Shown: piece by piece, positions 12,101-24,100 of the stretch | How positions within the stretch are numbered: the stretch's first letter is position 1 | Layout: each line of letters starts with the position of its first letter | Assembly (NCBI GenBank): GCA_002633005.1 | Contig: NMRA01000293.1 | Coordinates: 295,132-359,131, forward strand | Length of the DNA: 64,000 nucleotides | Direction: 5' to 3' | Source of the DNA: Phoronis australis | Taxonomy: Eukaryota > Phoronida > Phoronidae | The notes under the pieces: generated by a model | Seen by the model: the letters and a program-made list of their open reading frames with translations, nothing else | Told to the model about the DNA's origin: nothing | The model's database searches: none | Translations under genes and position numbers: made by a program

Positions 12101-15100
12101 TTGTACACACCTGTAGGTATTTATGACTTGTGTTTAGTTAAATCTTTTGTCCACATTTGTATTAAAGCAGTTAAGTAATTGCATGTTACAACAAACTTTT
12201 CCATCTTTACAGTGTAGTTATTTGTCTTATTATTTTCAAACTGTTCTGTTTTAACACCATTTAAAACTGGTCTAAACTAAACACTTCAATGCCATCAAAC
12301 TGTACTCCACTGTACACAAGACAATCGCAAATATACATCAAAATAGTAAGACATGTACCTTTAACAAAACACTTTAGGTACATATCTGAGACCAGACTAC
12401 AGTGGCCATTAAGATAACTCTTATCTGACAACTGGTCGACGGAGATGCTTCGCTCAAATGTGCTCCTACGCCGTTCAAACCCAGTGAACATGGACTCCGT
12501 CTCTGACACACTGAGGCGCTGTGTGTCTTCCTGAAACTCTGCTGACTCCACACCAAAAGTGTAGTCCTTGACAATGTCCTTGGGATGTTGATACGTGTGC
12601 TCATAGATGAAGCTTCCAGTGATGTGTGACAAGCAACAATGGTACACATAGATGGGTAGGGTAAAACAACCTCGCTCAGGAGATCTATCAGTTTCCTGGT
12701 CAGCCGAACTGTCATTAGCATCCTGCTCAGTGTCTGGGTGGTCGGTTGGCTGGTTTTTCTGAGAAGTGCCAGGCCGTTCCAGGTCAGCTTCAATTTTTGA
12801 AGTTAATGCTTCATCTGACTTCATAACACTATGAGACACTGCATTTCCAGATTCACTTGCTTTCTAAAAATACAAGAAACAAAAAACATGTCATATACAA
12901 TGTAAGGAATATACAACCACAAAAACAAGGTGCATGGATACAAGAGGTTGGAAATCATAAGCCCCTTTGATCAATTCTCAAAATTTAACCAATTTGATCG
13001 CGTGAAATTTGTAAGTTTGCTCTAAGCATGCCAATTTTCGAGTAGACTACAGATAAAAGTTTGGTGGTCACAGGTCAAATTGACGGTCAGTTGCTATAAA
13101 GTTTTGTGGCAAGATGCTTCTACATACCCTGTTTTGGAGTTCCATCATCTCCAGAGCACACAAGAAAAACAGATAATGCTTAAACAATGTTTCGGAAAAT
13201 GATCAATGTTGCAGAAAAAGACAGTATGTTCCAAGACATAGCAACTGATACCTTGCTCACAACCGATTCATTTTTCCAGCACACCTTAATGAGAAATCCT
13301 CTGTTGAAAGCTAATTGTAACTGCCGTAACACGCCTCATGAACAACACAACTCACACACACGTGAGCACAACTCCTCAGTCATGAATACAGCTTACTGAG
13401 CTCACAGGCTTACATCCATTAACAAACATAGGTCATGTACCATAAACATGGCTTTGGAAGCAGTAAAATCATGGCTCACAGACTCACATCCACTAACATA
13501 GCTCATGTACCATAAACATGGATTTGGAACTGGTAAAATCATGGCTTACTGACTCACATCCACTAACATAGCTCATGTACCATAAACATGGATTTGGAAC
13601 TGGTAAAATCATGGCTCACAGACTCACATCCACTAACATAGCTCATGTACCATAAACATGGATTTGGAACTGGTAAAATCATGGCTTACTGACTCACATC
13701 CACTAACATAGCTCATGTACCATAAACATGGATTTGGAAGCAGTAAAATCATGGCTTACTGACTCACATCCACTAACATAGCTCATGTACCATAAACATG
13801 GATTTGGAACTGGTAAAATCATGGCTTACAGACTCACATCCACTAACATAGCTCATGTACCATAAACATGGATTTGGAACTGGTAAAATCATGGCTTACT
13901 GACTCACATCCACTAACAAATGTGACTCATGTACCATAAACATGGTTTTGGAACTAAAAAAATCCCAGCTCACTGGCCTTTACTACCCATACATGCCTTT
14001 GCTAGTGAATGTATCTATGAAGCCTGCTTTTTAATTGCATAAGCCTCGTTCAGTGAGTGTGGGCATGAGCCTGTGAGACAATGAAGTGAGTTTACAGGTT
14101 CACCCCTCAGGCACTATGACAGTCCAATAACACCTCTTACACTACATCACAAAATGGCTGACCTGCGAAGAAACTGGTGACACCTGGTGGGTAGTCTCAG
14201 CTAGTAAAGTCAGGTCATCATATGATGCAGGCATGATGGTGACAATAGCATCAATGGCTGACAGAGACTTCACAAAGCACTTCCAACGTGGCAAGCAATG
14301 GCCCAGCTTCAAGTTTGCTATGTCATATCTTAATCTGCTTGCATTTAGACTGTTCATTGAGGATGATAAATCTTCCGCCTGAGGTAGAACTGACGGAGAG
14401 TTAGACTGGGTCCAGTTGACAGGTTGTGATGCACTTGCAGAAGGTGAGTTGGCACTTGTGTCAACACTCATCTGCCGTAGTGTCTCCTCACTCGTCTGAC
14501 GTGACGCTGTCGACTGCTCACAATAGCCACCTTGATGTCGGCTGTTGATCATTTCCATGAAGGACATCGTCTCTTTTGTGGACAAAGTCAACTCTCGATT
14601 GTGAACACTGTGCAAGCTTTCTGACAACAAGTCGAACAAGATTTTGTTGGATGACTTGACGTCGCTGGGACCTTCTTGCTCTAAAATCAGTGTTGAACAT
14701 ATAGGAAGTGCATGAGGCAAGTCTCAAGTCTGATAAAACACAGAATGCACCCAACTAAATGTTATACAACTTAATAATATGCAGAGGACAGGCTAAGCAG
14801 CACGGGTTAGTAGTTCTTGTTGGTAACGCCCAGTTTTGTGCCACTGTTTAGAAGTGGTGTGCAAGTGGTTTCGGTATGACAAAAACTGAGCACGACACTT
14901 TTGGACATTTTTGTATATTTTTCTAAGCGAAAATATCTGAACTTCTCCATAATGAAAACCAGTTGCCTAGACCCTAAAACTACAACTCTTATAGATTTTT
15001 TGAAACAAATCTGTCCATTTTTTAGAAATGTCACCAAATCAGATACCTTGTATGAAAGATGAGAACAGCAGCTGCACCTGCTGGGACTTTGGTAACAGCT

Positions 15101-18100
15101 TCATGAGATCAAAGGAGTAGGGAATATACTGGACACTAGAGGGAGTGCTATCCTGCTGTGCCTTCTTCCTAGCAGCTATCATTTCATACAGAGTTGGTGT
15201 ATTCCTGCAGTGATAAAGTTTACAAACATGATGTAACCACACGATAAGCAACCATGACTTAGCACACCTGAGAGATAACTCTGATTGACCTCTAGCAGAA
15301 TGGTCCAAGCATCAGTTTTTCTCACCGGATTCTGCAATCAACGTTTGTTTCAATGTTTGTATGTCTTGTCATTTTTTATGTGTCCTGAGGAACTATTATA
15401 GAGCATGACCCCAGCAACTAGCAGAGTCTACATTCAAGTTCAGTGACCAGTCAATTCAGTCTAACGTCTCTCAGCAAACCATCTGATGTAAGATTTTAAT
15501 GGGAAGACAAAACCGTCATTTCTCTAAACATGGGACATGATGTACAAAGGGAGTTCAGGTCTGTACCTACCTTGGAGTTACTGGCTGAGGAACGAGCGAG
15601 GGAGGCTCGTTGAGTTGCGGGGAGGGTACAATCAGTTCCTCCTGGCACATGAGGCTGAGGTGTTCAAAGACTAACATGGTGCCGATACAATCGCTGTCTC
15701 TGGGCAAGAACTGCAACCAGAAATAGACCGGGTGCCCATGTTATCGAAGGTTAAATGTACAATCCAAGTTAAGACGATCATAAGCAGGTTATTCTGAATG
15801 GGACGTTGCATTTGTTTTAGGAGAGCAAAAGCGCAGCAACTAAATGTATCTATAACTTTTGACGTTCCGACTTTAAGTGACCACCTTCACAAACCACGTT
15901 TGAATTGGTGTGGGCAAATTAAAATTAGGAAATCACAAGTTAACACCAACTTAGCTAAAACCGAATTTACAACGTTTGGTAAAACGAAACTTATGTTTTC
16001 AATGGACAAAATCTTGATACAGAACAGTCATCATATTCTGTGTCTGCTCCAGTTAACATTAATGCAGCACATTTTAGAACAAGACAACATAAATCAAAAA
16101 AGTTGTGAGGTGTAGACTGTGACAGGGACAGGTCTAGCACTCTGAACCTAAATGATACACAGAACTTTTTAAGGTGCCTTGGTGATCACTTTTGATTTTA
16201 TTGAGCTGTTCTGGAAATAATTAGCTAAGCTATCAATATTGTATTTTTACTTCTGTCCACATTATTTTAAGAACTGAAATGATGCAGACTTTTATTTTTA
16301 GTTTGCCTTGGCAAAAAGACATCTAGTTATAAAACATTTTATAATCACTGGTTTTATGGAGTTGTTTTGGTAAGAACTAACTACGCTATATTTTTACCAC
16401 CTGCATAAGCTTATTTAAATGTGAATTATTTATAAAAGAGTTTCAAGCTTTGCACTGTTATGTTTCTATAATTTCTGGACTACGGTTACTGAGTTTTTTC
16501 ATATTAAAATTCCATAACAATCTTGTCCCAAGTGTTAAGCGAAAGCTGAATTAAACCAAACCCTGGTTTAGTTGACATATCAGAGTAAACAGCTGATTAC
16601 AAGGACCATCTGATGCTCCTTTGGATTATACAGTGTTATGTATTGTTATCACTGTCAGAAGTTATGGATTCAACAGCATCTGATTGGTCAGTACATAACG
16701 ACCTCTGTCAAGGTGTGTGGTTGGCTTGAATGAAAGATGTTAGTACATGGCTAGCCAGTCAACCTCACCTCACAAAGAAATGTCCTAGTTTGCTTTAGCC
16801 AATCAGAAGATGGAAGAACTAGTATTTATGTAATAACATAAATATGTCTTATACATAAGCCATCAAACATAGACAGCTGACAGCCATGAAAAACAGGAGA
16901 TAAGGTAATGATGATCTCAGAATTTGGAATAGAAAGTTCCATATGGTTTTACAGAATTTTTAATCTAATTCAATCTATAAAAATGTCAGTGGAAAAAATT
17001 CGACGAAAGCCTGGCTTTTTGAGTTCTGCCCATCACAGTGTTTACAAGTTTGAAATGCTAACCAACCAGATGTAAGTAATGGTCAATATTTATGTAAGCT
17101 GAACGTGTTGTCCAAAATGAAAGTCATATTAATTTTTCTTTACTTCATTTTTACATCGCTGTCAATGATGAGAGACATGCTCTTTAATTTTGAAAACTAC
17201 TGAAAAATCTTTATTCATAAAACACTCCCATCAGTTAAAAAGTATCAAATTACAGTCAAGCCTGATTGTTAGTCAATAAGTGGTACTGTTTCCAGTCCCA
17301 TGCAAGGCTTACTATGTCAAGCCGCAAACATCAACCTCAAATACCGTATTCGCTCTAATAACCACCCAGGGCACTTAGAAAATTTTGTTTCAGGGGGGGC
17401 GATTATTGTAACCCAAGGTGGTTGTAACTTGTTCTCCGAAACAAATGAAATCGGAAGTTAAAATTCATCATGTTTACGCTCTGTGACGTATCTGTAATCT
17501 ACGAAAGACTTTCTACAAAATCATGGTGCATTGCCATCAAACTTTGCTGATAAATTACGATCATTTTACAGAAAATTGTACTGAAATCCCAGGGCCAAAA
17601 CTCACCGACCGACTGCCACATAATCGTCAATATGGCGACTTGAATGCTTGAATAAAAATAGTTTCGACTCGACAAATTACCTAAAATCCTCCTGAAGTTT
17701 TCCAATGGTGTCCCTAAGATTTTTAAGCTCCCGTTGAGTCGTAATTAGCAGCAGGTACAAATCTGTGCTACATCGTGCCATTTATGATCGGCAACACAAG
17801 AAAAATCTCTGGACAAACAGACATGCTGCTATCATGTGACGTTTGTTTTGAACTTCGTGTGCGTTTGTGAATAAGCGAGCACGTGCATGTCACCAGAGTT
17901 CATTTGCCAGAGCAGAGACTGTCTTTGGACAGAATAAACACAATCTAACGAGCTACATGTGCTTTGTATCTAAAGAAATTAGCACAAGCAGTAGGCGTAA
18001 AGCAGAACGAGTTTCATTTAGCACTTGCCGGTCTTGTGCTAAAAACGTTCAACATTTGTCTCGGTGAGGCCCATCTTATTAGTTGCCGTGTGGCTGGATG

Positions 18101-21100
18101 CGTATGTAACTACCTGACAGGGTGTGTAAGCATTCACTGTCAGTGGTCATTTTGTCAGATATTTGGCTTAAAAACACCAATTATGATTAATCAAACAATC
18201 CCCCTTAAAATAACGCAAACATTTTTAAAGTATTAGAACCTGTCAGAAATTAGTGATAATATTCATTTCTTGCCGATGCTATGCTTCCCGTTTCATGAAT
18301 GGATAGTTCCCGGCTAATGTCTTTGATGATAGGTACATGTATGTAGTGCGCGTTTCCTGGCCACGTGCTTTTAACACTGCCCAAGTTTTTTATTAGTCTT
18401 CGATTTGCGGTTTTCACGTATACAAAGAAATTTGAATTTCTGTTGAAAGCAGGAAATATCTACAATACAATCCCGTTAGCAAGTATACTACGTATGTTCT
18501 TAAAGGCAAGACCATAGTGAGACACATTCCTTGCAAGATCAGCAAAACTTTTGTGTTCGTTTTGGGGCTCGGCGGCCGGAAGTTGGAAGTGTATAGTCAC
18601 GGCTAAATACCGACATAGCGGCGAGGCTCGTGGTCAACAAATTCCGCACACAATGAATTTTTTCAGGACTGTCAGATATTATTGAAGACATTACTGGAGA
18701 ATTTTAGGACTGTAGGTAAGGCATTTTTCGCATGTACACATTCAAGGACTGGGTGCTTATTTTAGCAAGTCTGAAAACGTGTGGGGGAGCACGGGCAGTT
18801 ATTAGGGCGAATACGGTAAATCAAGCTAGCCACGGTAATCTTTTTTTTGAAGTAGCCATGGAGCTAAAGGCGAAGGCAACCTTTTTTCATGTCATTTTTA
18901 ACAAAAATAAGGTTCGTTGATTATCCCAGACATATTTTTCACTTATTTACTGCTTTTCGTAATTTTATTAAATATTCGTAGTCTACTCCGGAAGTGAAGT
19001 TTTGGGAGGCAAGAATTCTGCGCCAATTTCTTTTCATATAGTCTGACTGTGAGAGCTCTTGAGTCAGTCATTGTTCTACCTCGGTTGTGATAAGTTCGGT
19101 CGTCGTTTGCTTTTGCTTACGAGTCAGTTAACATGCCATGCTGTTGCAGCGTACTGGGGCGTACTCATTATCGTCTCACATACAGAGGAAGAACTGTCCC
19201 ACTTGCCGAGTGTCCCACGACACACTCCCACTGGAGGGTGATCTGAGCACCCAAACTGCTTACATCCCGCCGTGTGACTCCCTCACCACACACCTGGCAC
19301 CTTCCAAATAGCTCCAACACAAGTTCACAATAAACTTATCAAACTTAGGCTAACCGATCTGTTCATTGGATGACGAACTGTTCTCTTCACTGGGTGTATG
19401 GGCCTGTATTCACCCCCACTACTCAACATCGCTGCAGGGCTGCTTACAGGCTCTGGACTAGAGACAACAGCACAGGGCGAATCACTGCTAGTTCCCGGAA
19501 TTGCACGCAATGGGGTACGTTTGGAGGCACGGGTGACAGTAGATGAAGTGCCTCCAGTCACTGTATATAGTGGCCACAGCTCGCGAGGCTTCTCGCTTCA
19601 AAAACTCACTTCTCGGGGTTGGCGACGGGGCACTGCCGGGAATCAACAACGACGGTATGGTACCCTTCTTCAGGCGTTGTTTCACAGGGACCGCCATCAA
19701 TTCAGCGTACATATCTGTCATAATCTGATGGCAGAAAATGCTTGCCACACACTCGGTAACCCTCCACTGCTTTGTACGTTGCGTGGACGGGTAGCGCTGC
19801 GTTCTTCACATGAACGAGCTAGCCAAGGACGGCAAAGTGTGTCATCCTTTGGAAAGCGACGCAAGGTACCCAAAGCGCGTGTGAGACGATACTGAGTACA
19901 TCCCAGCACGCAGCAACAGCGTGGCATGTTGACTAACTTGTAAACAAAAGCAAACGACGACCGAACTTATCACAACTGAAGTAGAGCAATGACTGACTTG
20001 ACAGCTCTCACAGTCAGACTATAGCGAAAAGAAATTGGCGCGAAACTCTTGCCTCCCAAAACGTTACTTCCGGAGTAGAGGACGAGAAATTAATCAAATT
20101 ACGAAAAGCTGTAATTAAGTGAAAAATGTGTCTGGGATAATCAACGAACCTTATTTTTATTAAAAGTGACATGAAAAAAGGTTGCCTTTGCCTTTAATAC
20201 GTGTATTTAGGAATCGTGACACGCCTTATTAAAGAACCAAAACAAAATATTCCACTAAAGACAATAACCAAAACAAATTTGGTTTAGAAACTTAGATGGC
20301 ATTACATGGGGATTTAAATACAAAATAATTCCTTCATCTAGCTTAATTTGTTTATGATCCACAAAAACTATGTTATGTCTGAACAGTTCTTAATTTAATG
20401 CCAACTTTTAAAACTAGACCAAGGAAGAAGCGTCAGGCTATACAGATGGAGAAAACAACTTTTAAGGCATTAGACAAAATAAGATTCCTTATAGGGCCAT
20501 CTTGTGTTACCATGAGACTTCTATAACTTCAGGCAGAATCAGCATCACTTACATCTGCTAAGACTCCATATACTAGATACACAAAGTTCTCAAATCAAGC
20601 ACTATGACTTAAATATGACTACTCATATATTGTCCAAAATCAAAAAAAAATATATTTAGAAAATCTGGATTTCAAGTGACTTAAGGACAATTCACACTTA
20701 TCGCTATTTTCACAAGCACATAAACCATATACTTTTGCGACAAACAATTCCCTGACAATAAAAAGCGGAAAACAACATACTTTCCCAACCCACCTCAGAG
20801 AAGTTAGGGTAGAGCAAGGGGAAAACAATTAAGGACAGCCTTAACTCAACCACAAGTGATGGTCACTGGCAAAATCACATATTTCTGCACAACGCATGTA
20901 GGCTTCAAATGAGAACACTTGTGGTATCTTGACAAATAGATAGTATAGAGATTTGTAAATGCTTTTTTAACAAATCAAAAAATAAATCACATCTTGGGTT
21001 GTTTCATGAAAAAGACTATGATTTTTTATTTAGATGACTTTTTATTTTACCGATTGATTGAACTTGCAAACGCACTTGAGACTGTATCCTGAAGTGTTTT

Positions 21101-24100
21101 GTTCTCCAAATCAAGAATGCTGAGTCTTTCTGATGAGTTCTGTGCCGGTGTCATTGCCAACACAAACATAACAATGTGTACACGCGATGTGTTGGTACTT
21201 GTATTTTTAGTGAACTGATCCTGGCTCTTTAGACATTACTGATACAGGTCACAACTGGAATCACTCAACATTTTCAACTGGCTTCATTTTTAGAAAAAGC
21301 AGGAAGAAATTGGTGCGTAGTCTTGCGATACGGGTCGTACATCCTGTTGGCTGTAGATGGATAATGGCAATATTTCTGCTATTGGCTGTTTCATCAAAAA
21401 ATAAAACTGCGCCTAGGACAGAAAATTTGGGAAGTATTGTCTCCTAGATAGAACTTATCTGTCAAATTTTCTAAAAATTGAAGAAGTGACTTGGTAGAAA
21501 ATAAAATACAAATACAAAAACAAAAATTGCCACAGTGGCATACAGCACTTGTCAGGTATGTTCAAGGTATCACATCATCTTCATACTTTGGGATAAATCT
21601 GCCAAATTTCATGAAAGTCCTGCAAGTGGATAAGGAGATACAGCAGTGGACAACGGCGGTCGGACGAGATGACGACAATATGCACCCACACACTTGTAGA
21701 CATAAAAGTAAGAAAAATCCATCTGCAGTTTGAAAGCCTCCACCAGATGGGGCTCTATAGCTGTACTGGTAAGCAACACTTCAAAGATGGACAATTAATG
21801 AAGATAAATGATGAATTCACTAGACAGGATCAAGCAACACATATGTATGAAATGCTCATTTATATTGTCACTAACAGTGACCAATTTCTCCTTTACGTAT
21901 TTTACAGTATTTTTGTCCATGTGAAGAGCATTATGGATTCACCTTAGTCTCACAGTACTTTTTTTCAGGACCGAAATTGAATTTCAAAGATGTCTTTACA
22001 TAAACAAAATAGTGTCAGTTAGCTCTTCTACTTGAATCATTCTCACATCTTCAAAAGATTGTTAATGCTACATACAAATCAATTTATCCAGTGAATGACA
22101 AGACATAATTTCCCAAATTTCGAGAACAATTGAGATTAATATCAAGTGTATGACAATGACTGGTAGCTGTGCACTAAAAGAGCTCCAAACATTTTACTTG
22201 ATAGAACAGAAACTGACTCTTGTAAGTGACCCGGCTTAGAATCTGTGCTCACAGAACCTCTCAAAGAGCCACTATAAATCTGCCCACCGTCACAAAAACT
22301 TTTGCTTCAGACAACTTCCTATTCTGAAATTAGTTTTAAATTATACCTTAATTAAAGAAGAAGTGGTTCCAGGATTTCAATATAGAACTGGCGTTTTGTT
22401 ACTGCCTCAAACCAGTGGACTTGCCATGGAAGATCATTTTGTTACAGCCTCAAACCAGTGGACTTGTCATTGCAGATCATTTTGTTACTGCCTCAAATCA
22501 GTGGACTTGCCATGGAAGATCATTTTGTTACAGCCTCAAACCAGTGGACTTGTCATTGCAGATCATTTTGTTACTGCCTCAGACCAGTGGACTTGTCATT
22601 GCAGATCATTTTGTTACTGCCTCAGACCAGTGGACTTGTCATGGCAGATCACTTTATAAGCAGAGTCTTGAGGAATAACATATTGTCAGGTAGGTCTTTC
22701 CAAACCCAGAAATCAATTCTCACCCAAGTAAGGAAACAGTTGAGGACAATTTTATAGCCGTAAGTGGCGTCGATCAAAAGTTGGCTTCTTAGACAGAGCG
22801 CAGGTTTAAAGCCGTTTTAAATTCCAATCAGCCACCTAGTAAAAATTTTGGTAGATGTTTTAATAAAAAATCAAGAATAAGCTGATGTACATAGTATGGT
22901 TTTTGATTTTTAACATTGATGTGAATAAATAAGCTAAAAACTACAAACATTGGTTACATAATGAAGATAAATAACCGTGCGCATTGATATACTCAGAGGA
23001 TTTACAAATGCTAATCACAATTAACAATACCCTGAACTACATTAGTACAATTAGAAACAACACAAGAAACCGAATTAGATGTCAATAGTGTTTTGACAGC
23101 ACTTATTGCCCAGTCATGTCAAAGTACTTTATTCGAGGAATAGCACATTAACTGGAAAACTGTGGTATTTGGTAATCAGCTGGCGATGAAACACACGTTA
23201 AGTAGATTAACTATGACTAGTTCCACAGTCAAAGAGAAAATCCAAGCAATAGATGAAGTGGGTCGGTGGGCGAGAGCTAACTTCTAAGTTTCACTGACAA
23301 TCAAAATCTGCCACTGGTTTGGCACATTAAGCTTAAAAATAAAATTTAAAGATAGCAACCCGGAAGTAAACAAAACAAATTAGACTGGAGTATTCAAAAA
23401 ATGATGAAAACAGTTTTGAAACATATTCAAAACCAACTATCGTTTGGGAAATGGCCCTTTGTCAAGATGAATTCAAGTTTCTGTTTTTACTTTATTTATC
23501 TAAAACGTCATCAAATCCATACCTTTGACGTCTCAGGCTGTAACTGTGCAAATGTCACAGAAAACAAATTTTGGTTGAAAAACAACCACCACTATTGAGA
23601 AAGTAGTGTTAGGGATTACCTTTCCTTTTCATTAGCTGAATAGGCCACAAAAATTGTCTGAGGACAAAGGGAATCTCAGTGGTTATCAGTGTAAGCCAGA
23701 TATTCTCTACATGGATGGCAATTTTGCCCTCTTTCCAGTGATTCTTGAACTTTGCACGGTTAATATTGCCTATTTCTAGAATTTAGGACAAGCTCCGACT
23801 ATGAGCAAAATAATTAATTTTCCACTGTACCAAATTGGAGAATTTTTACCATACTATGTCTTTGAAACGATTTCAGTACATTATCAACTAATACAGATAA
23901 AAATGGTTGTCTTTTTTCAAGGTTTTCTTACATCATTGTGACTGCCCATTTTTTCTGTGATGATGGCCACGATACCTAACTTGAACATGGCAAAGCATTT
24001 ATTTGGTGTAATGAATCATAATCAAAAATTAAAGAGAAAACAAGAGTAACACGAAGTGTTGAAATGCGCCCACGAATGCACCATGTTTATTTATATAAAA

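Larger units (their letters stand above)
18865..20199. mobile_element. Foldback element with ~330-bp inverted arms and THAP remnants
   Basis: The left arm (about 18,865-19,190) and right arm (about 19,868-20,199) are inverted copies, roughly 87-90% alike, from AAAGGCGAAGGCAACC inward through CTACTCCGGAAGT and TCGGTCGTCGTTTGCTTTTG. Each arm contains an outward-to-inward ATG-CC(A)-TG/CG start of a THAP zinc-finger frame. THAP domains are typical of P-element-type transposases and host THAP proteins. It starts only ~50 bases after the previous element ends. Confidence 0.75.

Noticed and set aside
13408-13950. CRISPR-like array of 70-base units
   Set aside because: No conserved repeat plus variable spacer pattern; whole units repeat in tandem.
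14518-14754. 78-codon minus-strand frame overlapping exon 22
   Set aside because: It is an alternate frame of the SZT2 exon; the SZT2 frame is fixed by conserved blocks and phases.
19398-19895. 165-codon plus-strand frame inside the foldback element
   Set aside because: It runs antisense to the THAP remnant and has no recognisable motif; it is a shadow of that region.
22363-22757. Three overlapping plus-strand frames with repeats
   Set aside because: All are readings of the 43-base minisatellite, in three frames because 43 is not divisible by three.
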